64,000 nucleotides of DNA, taken from assembly GCF_014805625.2 (NCBI RefSeq), contig NW_023998438.1:558001-622000 (forward strand), given 5' to 3'. The notes below the pieces were generated by a model. It worked only from the letters and a program-made list of their open reading frames with translations. It was not told the DNA's origin and did no database searches. This DNA comes from Glossina fuscipes (lineage: Eukaryota; Arthropoda; Insecta; Diptera; Glossinidae). Within the stretch, counting starts at the first letter, position 1. The number at the start of each line of letters is the position of its first letter. Positions 21,811 through 34,469 of this stretch are shown in pieces. A program made the position numbers and the translations under genes.

Positions 21811-22520
21811 ATGAGGCCAAATGTTGCGCGTCCAATTTAAGTCGAAGATGAGGAGTCTAGAATTGCTTCTAAAACTCCTTCCAAGCCGATTGGCGTTCTT
21901 TTAGGTCCGCCTGCCTAGCAAAGATCAATATTAAGTACATTCCATGGTTAGTTTGTCAGTTTGAATAAATGAGGAATATTTTTAAAATTCTTTTTCTTCA
22001 CAGTTTTTGAGATTTTAATTTGTGCAGCTCAAGGCATTTCTTGGATAGATGCAATTTTACAAACTGCATCACCTAGAAAAGGAGCAAAGCCTAAAGTGCT
22101 ACAAAGTGATATGAAGGATGAACATAAAGATGAGCCAGTTGTTAGTAATGAATGCTTTGCAAATACCATTAGTTCCGTTAATCGAGAGAACAGTGAGAGT
22201 AATCAATAGCACAAAGTATTGAAACTTAAAAAAGAATGTTTTAATAGCTTTATGGGCATCACAAAGCCGTTTTGAAGTTTAGGACATTATCTTAAGAGTG
22301 TAGCGTGCCGATGAGATGAAGATGTCAAAGGGATTGTAAGTCGTAGTCCTTCAACAGTTACTTAATTTTCCATACTTACTGAATTATTTATACTTAATTT
22401 TTATTGAAATTATGCAGAAACTTAAACGTATAGTAAACCATATAAGTGGCTTTGAAGGATCCAATGTGGAACCAAGAAAGAGATTGCGTTTCGCGACATT
22501 TCAGAATAAAAAAAATTTAT
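21811..22520 (+). pseudogene. Decayed or short multi-exon coding region, unrecognised
   Basis: Three coding-like stretches follow each other. The first is 21811-21927 (MRPNVARPI, an in-frame TAA, then VEDEESRIASKTPSKPIGVL). The second runs from a CACAG acceptor near 22004 to a stop at about 22209 (contains GISWIDAILQTASPRKGAK, then an acidic/Ser tail). The third is 22412-22520 (contains EPRKRLRFATFQ). The composition is protein-like and the first two can be joined in phase 1, though the donor is weak. I do not recognise the family. The early stop suggests a pseudogene or a later start. Confidence 0.3.
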
Positions 22521-22949
22521 ATACAAAAATTTTGATAATTTTTTTAATTAATTTATTTACGGCAAATAATTTTATTTATTATTCAAATACATTGCTATGT
22601 GTATATAGGTAGAGGTCTACAGCTGAGGAGAATCTGAAAAAATGTTTGTTTGTTTTCGCTCATAAGAAGGTTTGTTTTCGCTCATAAGAAAAAAATTTTG
22701 CAATTTCTCCTTTTATTTTATTTCTTTATTGCTTTACATGCTTTTAAAAGTGTTAAAATTTATTAAAATATATCGTACTTTTTGTGTGTTTATTGCTAAA
22801 ACTGATCATCGCAGATACCGTACGTGTTTCCTTAAATACAAAAAAAAAAAATTGAAAACGTTTGTCGTTATCCTTAGTAGTTTCCCAAATCTTTTCAAGT
22901 GAGCGGTTATTTTACAAATAACTAAATAATAGACAACCATAAGGCATAA

Positions 22950-25900
22950 TCGCCCCGGAGCCGTCAGATAAAAACTCGAATAAATTTAATCTATTAGCTG
23001 AGACATACCCCCAAAGAAAAAAAATTGAAAAATCCCGACTTTTTGGTGTTGCCAATCAGTGACATCACTCTTATTGATAAAAAATATATTCTTATTTCTT
23101 CAACCGATGCTAGAGTCACAATTTCCCAAATTAGCCCTTTTGCTATAAAAAAAGCCCTAGATAGCATTACAACATACATAGACTCTATCTCGATTCTACA
23201 CGATGGGAATTTACTGGTCCTCGCTAGGTACTGAAAAGCTCATAAAATCGAAATCTTTAGCTAATCTATGTGCTATTTCCGCTAAACTGCATGAAAAACT
23301 TAACTCAGTTAGATGCGTAATTTATGCTCCGTGCTTAAAGCACGTGCCGGAAGATGAAATTGTTCGCGAAATGGGCAATCAAGGAGTGACTGAAGTATAT
23401 AAATTCACCAAACTGAATGATGACGGAAAAACTCGCTCTACTACAGGAAGGATTATTTTAACCTTTGATCGCTATCGATTACCGCGAACAGTTGATGTGG
23501 CGTGATATAAATGTAAAGTAGAACTATACATTCCAAATCCTATGAGATGCAAAAACTGCCAACGCCTGGGTCATACGGCAAAAAGATGCACCAGTGCTCC
23601 ATCTTCCTCCACATGCTGAAAACTGTACGCATAGCTTCTACTTAAATTGCAACAATGCCCACGTTTTACACAAATGCGTGAAATTTAAAAAATCCAAACA
23701 GAAAATTACTGTGGCATGGGCGAAGCGCAACGCAAATACCGGGAAAGAAATCCATCTCTAGCCCAGGGAATTGGCAAAAGTAATACCTACGCTGCTGTTC
23801 CCTCGTAAATCGAGCTTAATAAGCCTTTAACTCCAACTCCTTCCAATGAAAAACCTGTTCCAGCATTACTCAAAAATTATATTGTGAAACCAGTTCCATC
23901 ACCTGCCAAAGATTACATTGAAAAAACTAAAGCAACACCAAATACTGAAACAATTAAAACGACGACATATATGCTAAAGTCTAATAAAGTAAATTCCCCA
24001 GAATCTCCAGCTGTCAACTCTAGTCAACAAATTACAAGCAGTAATGAATCCAATATCCAACCAAAATCCATTCTTTCATCCATTAATCAATCTTCAATTT
24101 CAAATTATTCATGTGCGCCCACTCGTTGCGCTTCAAATGTACCAAGCCACCTAAGCACAGATTATTCTGCTGGTAAGAATAAATCATTAACGCAAAAGTC
24201 CTATAGTGACCTTTTCGATGGAGACTCGGGCATGTCAACTTAACCTTCCTTCATTACAATTAAATAAAGTTTTTAAAATTCTACAATGGGACATTAAGGG
24301 ACTTATTAATAATTTTGATGAACTCCGTACACTCGTAAGTGATTTTAACCCAAACCTTTTATCGCTTCATTGTAGAAGCTCTTTTAATCCTCTTCCATCC
24401 AAACCATATACTGGTCACTTCACGAATGCTGATCAAAATTCATATTCCAAACAAGGAGTTGGTGTTTTTCTGAAATCAAATATACCTTACAAACGCATAA
24501 ATTTTAGCTCAAACATACAAGCCATAGCGATACAAATAATCTTAAACATAAAATTTGCAGTGCTTTCGCTCTATGTCCCACCTTCGCAATTGTTTTCTCA
24601 GCAAGAACTTTACAATTTATTCTCCGTAATCTTGTGCACGAGAGATCTCCACATGGGCAAACTCCTCAGGGGATAAAAATTCTATACAAAAATCAAAAAA
24701 AATGCACATTTGTCGAAAACAAATGTGCGATGCAGAAAATCTACTGATGCATATTAACGACTTACCAGTACTAAATGTTCACATGCTTCATGTTCTTGGG
24801 CTGACGTTTTCCAACAATTATCGTTGGAAAACACACTGCCTTCGGTTAAAAAACTCTCTTTTAACAAGGGTGAATTTCATACAGTACGTTGCTTGGAGAA
24901 GCCATGCGCATATTAACACTATTGCTTATCTTACCAAAATGCTTGTGTTAAGCAAGATTGACTATGCTTTGATAATTTACGGCAATAGCTGCAAATCTAA
25001 TATAAACATTCTTAAACCGCTCTATCACCAAGCCGTTACAGCAAGTTGTTATGCTTTTCGGACGGCGCCCATAAATAATATTACAACTTTAGAAAATAGC
25101 CTTTATGAGTTAAAAGCTAAAATAGTCCCCAAGCTTCTTAATTCAAACAAATCTATTCTTGGTGATGACGTGAGAAAGATTGTTATTGCGAAGAAAATTC
25201 CAAAGTGGCCATCTGCAATTGAGTATTGTTTGTACCTCGCAAAGGAATTGAAAATTCCCTTAAAAATTTTCCGCTCTTTTGGTGTTAAACCTCCATGAAT
25301 TTTGAAAGACTCCTCTTTTGACATCTCGCTGTCTATGTACAAGAAAGAAGACACTCCAATTACGTCTTCAGGAATCTAATAGCTGAAAAAACCCAAGTAT
25401 AGGACAATACTGGTTGGAATCTTTTATACACAGACGGCTTAAAATCTTCTGGTCTGCCTCCTGCTTGTGCCGTGGTAGATGCTACAGGACGGGTTCTTCT
25501 TAACCTCATATTTCCCGAAAGTACTTCAACTTTCACAACCGAAGCCAGAGCTATCCCTCACGCGGCGAACCCTGCCCATAAAAGAATACTCAAAACCGTC
25601 ATTGTTACCGACAGTTTGTCTGTATTACAAGCTATTCGGAACCATTCGACTTCGAAATGGGTCACCATCAACAAATTAAGAAATATAATTACTATACCCG
25701 ACGGAAAAATTAAAATGTTATGGGTACCAAGTCACATCGGTTTATGGGGAAATGAGCTGGCTGTTCGAGCGGCAAAGTATGCTGCTTCTGCTTCTCTAAT
25801 TATGGATGATGTCATGGAAAAGTTAGATCTTCAAAGATACATTAGGAGAAAAGTTAAAGTGAAAATTGCAGAAGGAAATTTGCAATACCATCATCAACAC

Positions 25901-26345
25901 TACTCTTCCAATAACCCTCAATTAATTCCACCTTTATATACAACGAACGTTGAGAAAACCAAGATCCAAACATTTTCGAGAATTCGCCTTGGTCATACAA
26001 TTGAAACTCACCAATGGATCTTGAAGAAGTCTTCCTCCCTAATCTGCAGTTGTGGACAAAATCTCACCATATAGCACATTCTCTGCGACTGTCTTAACTT
26101 TTCCTTGGTTAGAAGTATTGCATTTGGAACGATTAACCCTTTGGACATTCTACAGTCAGCTTCAGAACAGAATATCAATTCAATGTATTACTTTATTAAT
26201 ACTAGTAAGCTTATTATCTAATGTACATTTATTTAAATTAGAGCCGATAGCCTGTGTTGCTAGTGCTCAATGTCTTTTTTTTTAGTCTAAGAATTTATTT
26301 CATTAGTCTAAAATTATAATAATAGTAATAATAATAATAAAACGG
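22950..26345 (+). mobile_element. I-like LINE with RNase H domain, internally deleted
   Basis: ORF1 pieces (about 23025-24240, several frameshifts) contain a CCHC knuckle CKNCQRLGHTAKRC near 23550. ORF2 pieces follow. An endonuclease N-terminal remnant (24206-24676, LQWDIKGLINNFDEL) comes first. The RT catalytic core is missing. Then come the RT C-terminal region (24702-25298, VLGLTFSNNYRWKTH) and RNase H (about 25425-26074). RNase H shows YTDGLKSSG, TEARAI, TDSLSVLQAI and VPSHIGLWGNELA, matching the acidic and His catalytic positions. A terminal CSCGQ...CDC Cys/His motif follows, and the element ends in (TAA)n near 26340, as I factors do. Deletion and frameshifts make it non-autonomous. It also defines the tail seen at 5.9 and 34.8 kb. 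Confidence 0.85.
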
Positions 26346-27000
26346 AAGCTGACTCTGTAGCATATTCAAAGGGCTTCTAACTCTTTCTTGCTTTCTTTTC
26401 TTTTTCATCTCTTTAATCAGTTCTTCTTTGAAAGGACGCGTTTGAAATGAAGCAGGGGCAGTAACGCCCACATCAATGGAGCCCACCACACCAACGGAAG
26501 GAAACCTCGTCGTACCGCTAAAAAATGTTAAGAAACTTTAGATTTTCGAAAGTAATGGTGATTGAAGCGATTAAGCTATTTGATCCCTTAAGATATTATA
26601 TGTATCTCGCTATGTTCCAAAGATAGTTAAACAAATAACGGTGACTCGGGAAAATCTTGTAACGAGTTTTCTTGGGCGAGGTATAACTCGATCACTCCAA
26701 GGTTCGTTGCAAGAAATTTTGAATAAAAATCCGGACCTTCGGGGGGAATGGTGTATAATTTCCTTGATTTATTATTTCCTTTTTACGGGAGAGAAGTACA
26801 GCGATGGGTAGAAGCTGGCTATGGCAAGGAACCAGCGAGGCGACCTGACTTGTCGCGCTATTACCGTTTTTCTTTTTACTTGCGAGGTTAGAACTTTCAC
26901 TTCCTTTTCGTTTCGCTTTTAATATCGCGGGGCGCTAAAAGAAAAGAACCGGGTTCGTTGCTAGTGTCATAGCTGCCGCCAGTTGGTCTCTGCTTCGTTA
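26346..27000. other. Repeat-rich spacer, probably LTR-element debris
   Basis: No gene is recognised. It leads directly into the tandem repeats starting at 27038, and its GC-richer patches (26640-26960) resemble LTR/leader DNA more than gene DNA. This is an inference from context. Confidence 0.3.
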
Positions 27001-27037
27001 CTCGTCGGGTAATACCAAGACAAGATGTTCCTCCGTC

Positions 27038-27232
27038 TTTCAGGGATGACGACTAACACACCTAGCCAGTACATCCCCTATCCGTGGAGTCATTTGTCTA
27101 AAAGTTTTTCAGGGGTGACGACTGACACACCTAGCCAGTACATCCCCTATCCGTGGAGTCATTTGTCTGAAATTTTTTCAGGGATGACGACTAACACACC
27201 TAGCCAGCACATCCCCTATCCGTAGGGTCAAA
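27038..27232 (+). repeat. Three tandem 69-bp repeats
   Basis: Units start at 27038, 27107 and 27176 with TTTCAGGG(A/G)TGACGACT and continue through CACACCTAGCCAG and ACATCCCCTATCCGT. Because 69 is divisible by three, a fake repeat protein appears in one frame. A related but degenerate pair with about 68-bp spacing is at 49502-49620. Confidence 0.9.
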
Positions 27233-27699
27233 AAAAAAGATTTGTCGTATTGTCCGTACCCACTTACCTTCAAGCAGCTATGACACCGAAATGAAAGAAT
27301 CTGCGCGATGTGCTGCTCTTTTATAGCTGAAGTCTCGGTCGCTTGTCCCATTGCCAACAGGTTCTATGTGTTTACATACGCTTATGTGTACGCTTAGCTT
27401 AGATTGGCTGCAGTCGCAACCTTAGTTACGACTTGCATGATGCTGCTTATACATAACTTGATATCACTTACATCTAGCTTATTATTATGTTCGTTCAAAT
27501 TTCGACGCAACAGGCACCCAGGTACCAAATCGCGTGATTCAATCACCGTTAGGTATGTGAGTGCTTGTGCCTTTCTATGCCACTGTGTTTGCATATGCTT
27601 GTTTTTGTTTTGTGTGTTTCTACATGTGTGATCGTGACTTTGTACATTTTGTGCTCTTTGCGAGTACGGATATTGGTGTGCATTGCTATGTGTGACTCT

Positions 27700-28260
27700 A
27701 ACGTTTATTTGTTTTGTCTGATCGTATATTCATTGTAGAGCATAAGGGTTTCTACCTAATTATATACCCTAACGGGGTTTATGCAGTAATGCGTAATATG
27801 TAAGCGTTTTTATCGTTCGCTTATACAATTTTAAGGCATACAGATTTCTGTATGTTACTATGACCTAACAATACTATAAAATGCTATGTGTGATTCTTTG
27901 GTATCTGTGTTTGCATGAGCGAGTGTGCTTATGCATTGCGAAGCATAAGGGTCTCTACATACTTAAATGACCTAGCGGGATTTATACAGTAATGCGTAAT
28001 ATGTAAGCGTTTCTATCGTTCGCTTATACAATTTTAAGGCATACAGATTTCTGTAAGGTACTATGATCTAACAGTACTATAGTGTGTGTTTTTCTGATAT
28101 TATGCGTTTGATGTTGAAGGAGGCTACTCGTGTATTGTTCACAGAACGACATGCGTGGGCAGATCGGACTTGCTGGTTGCGGATTGCGGGTAGACTTTTA
28201 AGCGGACGGACTAGTTATTGGTAAGGGAGTAAAAATGCTTCCTTACAATCTTTACTTTTT
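27700..28260 (+). repeat. Tandem duplication with ~203-bp period, LTR-like
   Basis: CAGTAATGCGTAATATGTAAGCG recurs at 27784 and 27987, followed in both copies by TATCGTTCGCTTATACAATTT and AAGGCATACAGATTTCTGTA. It lies between the 69-bp array and a GC-richer stretch. The final ATGCTTCCTTACAATCTT near 28240 resembles 59620-59645 (CTGCTTCCTTACAAAATTT). I read the whole 26.5-28.3 kb block as the regulatory part of an LTR element. Confidence 0.6.
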
Positions 28261-28299
28261 CATTAAAATTTATTTTGTCCCCTTCAATCTAATCACCCT

Positions 28300-29331
28300 T
28301 AGATTAATATAGTCGTGCCAGCGCTTTCTCGAATCCTGTGATATGGGCTTCCCAACATGACCTTGAAGTCTTTTAGCAATTAGCCCCCAGATCACAAAAT
28401 CTATGCAGCATAAAATTCAACCTTTCAGCAATGATACCGATAGTAATTAATAAAATATCATCATCTCCGTCTCAAATTGGTTGGTCTTCTTTTGCTCAGT
28501 TTATATGCTCATATGTTGAGATTTATTTATATAAGAGATTTATATATATATGAATGGAATTTGTCTAGTGCCAGAGAGAGTGAGTCACCATTGAAATTGT
28601 TTTATTAATATGCAATTGTACGAAAAAGGTTTCAATTGGAGTGCGTATATATGTATTCTACTTTCACTAAGGTTCGACTAAGCACATCTGAACCTATGTA
28701 AGCGTATTGTCTACACTACATATTCAAACACTATTATATATATATATATATCACACAAGTCGGATGTAAAATCGGAGATTTGTGGCAAAATTATATTTTC
28801 ATTAAAGTATTCTAAGTTTCGATAGAAAATTGCACTTGTTCATGGATGTGTTCAAGAATACGTATCCATGCACGAATGTATGTATTGGCATATAGATCCT
28901 ACTTGGAAGGATGAACCTGTTGAAAAAGTCATGGAAAAGGCTTTTGCATTGAAAAGGGCCTTGAATCAACACACCAAATCGGAAGATTCGTAGCTGTTAC
29001 CCCTTCACATGAATTGCGGCGAAAACACCTTGAATTTATTGCAGAGGTTGCATCCGTCATTGAACACTTCTTCAACAGAATCAGAATTGTGTGAGATTTT
29101 GCAAACGAATTCGGTAAGTCTTCAAAGCTTGACTTCCCTTGGATTTCCAAATTGGAATTGTCTCGCGATCAGATATTGAACCTTGTCCTTGCCGTAGGCC
29201 TTTTGCCGTTCGCAGCAATAATGACATCTGCCAACGGTAACGGCGTGCGCCTTGACCTTGCAAACGAGTTCAAAATAGTAAAATATGTAGTTATTGAAAA
29301 AATGTTTTTCCTCTACTTTTTATTACTTAGT
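28300..29331. other. 3' flank of IntS9, with possible decayed coding segment
   Basis: A TA microsatellite lies at 28736-28752. The part 28900-29270 has more even base composition and open frames on both strands (for example minus-strand YGKDKVQYLIARQFQFG near 29215-29165) but also stops in each frame. I cannot assign it. Minus-strand AATAAA at 29319-29324 lies 8 nt past the IntS9 stop. Confidence 0.3.
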
Positions 29332-29846
29332 TTAAAAACTTTGCAAACATTTAAGCAAAGTATCTCTCAGTTTCATACGTAACGATTGTTTACCGCCACA
29401 TACGATATGAGTTTCATTTTCATCAAACTTAATAGTAGTATCTTCATTAACTAAATGTAGAGTAAGCGCACTACCGTTTCTGTCCATTTTAATATTTGTA
29501 ATACCATCCTGAACCAGCCGCTTCATAAGCATGTCCACATCTAAAGTACCGTATTCGTATTTGACGTTATTCAGTACTTCTTCGCGGGTTGGAGGCGACA
29601 CTTTACCATTTCCTAAAGTCTGTTGTTCCGATGTTTTTTCACAGCACGGCTGGATGTTATGTACTTTATCCTTAACCTGCAGCAGACCAGTTACCGTTGA
29701 AACGCTGAAGCCATTACCTACGTCGCGCGGCACGATTTTCATGGCCATTTCTGCTGTAATGTAAACACGATCAAGTTTCCTCTTCAACGGTAGTCGTATT
29801 ATTTCACCGCATTTAAATGTTATAATCTTCTTATCCTGTACAATAC

Positions 29847-29879
<33 letters not shown>

Positions 29880-32130
29880 TAAGAAGCCATCCAATATAAT
29901 CAGTCTCTTACAAGTTATTACTCTATTATGCTTACTGGCTGTTCTATAAAAAGATTCGGAGCAGTTGGATGTGGTTTTGTATATGCGTCAGGGATGACTA
30001 ATACGCTAGGCTTCAGCTCTTTGATCAATTTATTCGCCTGTTGGTAATTTAATGAAGTATCGATCGGACAATAAAAGGCTTTCATAGCCAGCGGTTGAAA
30101 TGGTGCTAATACTTGCAAATATGGAAAATCAGGCTCTGCAAAACGCAAATACAAAATGAGGATAATATATATACGTTGTAACCAAACCGACTTGTATGTA
30201 CCTGTAAATATAATGGAGTTATTTGAGTTATTACCCCACATCTCTATGAAGTGAACAGCGTCACCAAATCGGAGACTTGGATGCCCACAAAATACGACAC
30301 AAGGCTAAATGTGAACGACATAATATAACAAAGCCTTGACAACAAATCAAACAATTGCGTCTATGCATAATTCTCTCAGAAGTTTACCCATATGATTCGC
30401 CATTCATTATATTGCTAAGCATAGTTCATCTGGCACGAATACATAACACAAAGATGACCGGTGTCATGAATCAAGTGAAGACTTAAAATTGGGCCAATAC
30501 ATCTTTAAATATTAAGAAAATACTATGGGTATCAGTTGATATGGTGCACGAACGATCGAGTTATATTCGGAACACGTGAATATAAAATAGAGGAGGAGGA
30601 AAGAGGAGACAGTTCGTGAAACTGAAAGATAGTTTAAAAACTCTTGTTGAGGAATATTTTAATTGGCAAGATTTTTCGAGCCACTTCCTATATCGAGTAA
30701 ATCAAGGCTTCAGTCGACTCTAGTGAAAATTTGATCTTTGCCAAGACAATGACTAAACGTTTGTTGTTGAAACTTGCTTGGCTTCCGTTTCCAAATTATG
30801 CGTAGACGCAATGTATTTACCTGGCGAAAGTCTTTACTAAATCCATCAGAAAAAACATGTTTGTAATGCTTTAATTTGGAATTCCTTAAATAGAATGCAT
30901 GAGGAAAAGGATCATCGGGTAGGTAGACTTTATTTTGTTTAGCCGAACTTAACCATTCAGCCAAAATGTTTGAATAGGCTAGAGAGCTGTCCGCAACTGG
31001 TGATATAAAGAACATAGGCACGTTATTTAATCCGGCATTTTCTAGATTTTGTGTTAAGCACTCGAAAAGATCGTATACTACGCCCGATGGATAGCAAGGT
31101 ATTAAAGCGGAACCATTGTTACGTATAGTTAAAGCTGTTAAAAAGAATATATGTTTCTTTAATAGTAGAAACTTTTTCATCTTATTGTTTGAGATACTAC
31201 TTAGACTTACCCACATTCATGCAGAGTTCTCCTAGTTTCGTGTCAGGATTAACAGTAGGCGCTTGAGTTAAGCCAGTCATTATTAAAACATCTGCATGCT
31301 TTAAGGCTGATTGATTTATTGGCCTAGGATGTGTAGTTAGAGTAGATGAGCCGCTAACGTAGCAGATTTTCTCATGCGCTGTACTTAACACCCAATTACT
31401 GGATCCTAAACAGTAACCCGAACTAACGGGTGTAGCAATGAAAGCTCCCAAAATATCTAATTTTTCATCATAACCCATTATTGTTACTTGAGCCAAGCTA
31501 TTATGCACATCTTGCAAACTAAATATTGTCTTCCATTTTTTGGGACGAAAAGCGTCGCATAATGGACTTGGCAATAAATGCAACATGTCTTTCCAAAGAT
31601 TGGCCGTACTCGCTTTAGGGGCTACTTCTATATATTCTACTAACTCTTCCAAGAAAAATCGACCAATTTGTAAAGTGGGTTCGGTCGCGTACACTTTTCC
31701 TTTGAAACCTGTATTCTCGGTTATGTAAGGCAAAGCGAGCATATTCAAATAATTTGATATCAAAATGACATCAATTTCATTGAAATCCATCATTTTATCC
31801 ATGGGGGGTGTAAATTCAGGTGAAGAGTCTACAAAGACTCTATTACAACACTCCTTCAGTTCACCGTCCATTTGCGGATCATGTTCTCGACTGGGAATCC
31901 AGTTTGGTAGATTCGATAATTTTACACTTTGCACAAACGGCAGTGGCAGGAAATTCAACACAGTTTGCTCAGTTAAGCCGCAATCAAGCATAATACGCAA
32001 ACCTTTGAATGTTATCACATAACATGGCTTGGCCAAATCATTACTTAAGCAATACTATATTTCAGAAAGTAATGATTATTTGTAGGTTTCGGTATAAATT
32101 GAACAACAAACCGGGACTCACCAAACGCAT
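29332..32130 (-). CDS. IntS9: Integrator complex subunit 9 (metallo-beta-lactamase/beta-CASP family)
   Basis: Scaffold partner of the IntS11 endonuclease in the nuclear Integrator complex, which cleaves snRNA and promoter-proximal nascent RNA. Six exons are traced on the minus strand: 32122-32130, 31211-32054, 30821-31134, 30202-30304, 29936-30135 and 29332-29835. All introns are GT-AG and phases (0,1,0,1,0) agree. The total is about 657 residues, very close to the usual length. Landmarks are [104 protein letters not shown] and [18 protein letters not shown]. The catalytic His residues of active CPSF73-type nucleases are not evident, as is typical of IntS9, whose lactamase domain is inactive. 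The C-terminal part (from [11 protein letters not shown]) is the IntS11-binding region. Confidence 0.97.
29853..29881. repeat. (GA)n microsatellite in the last IntS9 intron
   Basis: An uninterrupted GA run inside the intron 29836-29935, just upstream (plus-strand right) of the final coding exon. Confidence 0.9.
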
Positions 32131-32934
32131 TTTCTGTCATCTATAGTTGACTCAAAGAATAATTTTAATCTTTTCGCTTTTTTTTCTTTTTAACTTTAAC
32201 CAAGCGCTTGCTGGAAATGTTTGTTTACACAATTTTTTTTTTTTCTTTTTATTCTTTTATGATATACAGCTAAGTGATAACAAATTAAACGTTCTTTATT
32301 AAGGGTAGATGGCGCCACAAGAGCAATATCGGCGATTCCGCGACAAAAATAAGAAAAAAAAAATTTCCATTGGGATTCCAGTGTATAATCGCGTTTTAGT
32401 TCTTTATACCATATCTATGTAAATAAATGAATCATATAAAGTGAACAAAAGCGTTGTCTTAAGTCTAAAAACTATTTACACAATTTAGAGCTGCAAGTAA
32501 AGCAAATTATTACATTTTCGCTCGCAAAAAGGAAAAATATTATTCATATGCTGCTCTTCAAGCAGACAGAGGCGCTAAACGCTCTTCGTTTATAAGTGAC
32601 TTTTTTTTAAATTACTTCTTAACTTCTAGAACAACTTGACATTCAGTCGCGAAACTTACTTTAAAAGCAGAGAAAAGAAATTTTTTATGAAAAGTTTCGA
32701 TTACAAAATTTCTTCACAAATTACCATCGATTTGCGAACGTTATTCAAACGAATTCAAAAACACAAAACTACTACAGCAATCTTTTGTCAAATCTACTCT
32801 CCCGGAATACTTCTAATTCAAACCTGTACTGGCGACGCGATATCCTGGCAATGCAAAAAATAAATTACTCGTCATACATAAAATAAAAATGCAGGTAAAC
32901 AAAAATTTCAATATATTCTTCCCTTGTCAAGATC
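32131..32934. other. IntS9 upstream region, no gene seen
   Basis: This holds the presumptive IntS9 promoter and 5' UTR. The plus-strand frame 32636-32863 has no recognisable domain and is not called. Confidence 0.4.
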
Positions 32935-33270
32935 CAATTTGAAGGGACTTGTGCAGATCTGTAACGTTCTGGACAAATAAGTCCGTGCTACCAGCTGCCC
33001 TGTTAACTCTACAGCACTTACTTTTCATGAAAACAGTGAAAGCAGTTTCATCATTGTATGCGATTTCAAACGAAAATTATCATTTCCAAGGGAAAATGTT
33101 TCATTTTATTTATTTTCATTAGGAAATTTTTCTTCTTAAAGAAGCCAGCATTATGAGTTAAGAGGCGACGAAATGTTTAAAGGAAACTGCTAGGTACTCT
33201 GTAAATACTAAGTGCTGCCAACTTCCATATCTTTAATATCAACATTGTCGTTCGTCATTTGCTTTTTGAC
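32935..33270 (+). repeat. Interspersed repeat of about 310-330 bp, copy 2
   Basis: Diverged copy of 3655-3965 in the same orientation, sharing CAGATCTGTAACGTT, GTGCTACCAGCTGCC and AAGTGCTGCCAACTTCCATAT. No coding capacity. Confidence 0.5.
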
Positions 33271-34400
33271 GTTGAGGCCAAACTAGTCGGACTACTAGCA
33301 TTTAATTATGATTTTAAAGACTTAATTTAGAGGCTTTGACAGTTTGAGTTTATTTCAGCGTGGTTGTAAGGCTTTATTTCGATGAATCGCAACATCAACT
33401 TAATCCATGCAAAAATCCCGAAAGTTGTCGAAAAAGGGCATTGTCTAACTGCTATGAATGCTAACATTGGCTTATGAAAAACCCAATCTGTCAATGATCC
33501 TAGCCAAACTGCGTTGGCGATAATTGACTGACGTCAATATAAACCAGATGATGTTTTTAACTCTTCTGAATTGTTGCACTGATGCGCAAAAAAGCGACAG
33601 GCCACGTCCTGCATCTTTTTCAATCTACTCATACATTTGCAGTTTCAAACGCTTCTAAAAGTGGAAACATAGCAATTACCATGATTTTAGTTATGGTGGC
33701 TATTCCGGAGTGTTCACTCTTTAATATTCTGAGCTACAATTGAAACTACAATCACTTAGACCGGCTGCATTTGACAATTGAATTACTGACAAATGCAATA
33801 CCCCAACTCTCCGCGTAGTGCGGAGTGCATTATTAAGCAGCATGTACATTTTACGGCATCTCCCCGTTGTATATTTCTGATATTATATAAATTAAAGATT
33901 AAATTAGGATAGAAGCCGTAATGAATAACTCCTTAAACGATTATATTGCAGTCTAGATAACTACTCATATTAATAATATAGACAATTTCGAAGCAGCCTT
34001 TAGATTTAAGAATTTTAATAATTTGCGTTTTAGTCTGTATACTTGCTTAGACCTTTTGACAATTGATACAATGAGGTGATCGGATATTAATCACTCCATC
34101 TTTAATTAAAAGCAGATAATACAATTATATTCGGTCGTAATCGAATCCTTTATATCCATCACCGCTATCCTAAAAAAAACAAAAAAAGTAGAAACTATAT
34201 TTTTATTTAGGCGTAGCCAATTTTTTTTGTCGCAGGTTTTGTCCTTTGACAAATTTAAGACACTTCCTTCGTAAATTTGTGGGCGATCTATTCAGTCAAT
34301 TAGGCGCACGCACAAATGAACATGCTTAGGTGCATTCCAAATTTGAAATTGGCGAAGAATTTATACACTTTATAAGGTTTTTGAAGCTTATTTCTTCGAG
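33271..34400. other. Intergenic, no gene seen
   Basis: AT-rich non-coding DNA. No frame, RNA gene or clear repeat was recognised. Confidence 0.4.
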
Positions 34401-34469
34401 TTATAGAAGTATTGAAAAAAAGTTAAGCCTTCGCGCCATAACAGTGCAGGCACTACAGCCGCCATCGGC

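Noticed and set aside
25103..25354. Minus-strand frame within the I-like LINE
   Set aside because: It is the shadow of the RT C-terminal region on the plus strand.
27038..27232. Possible CRISPR array or repeat protein
   Set aside because: Units are contiguous without unique spacers, in a eukaryotic genome, and the apparent 23-residue protein repeat is a by-product of a period divisible by three.
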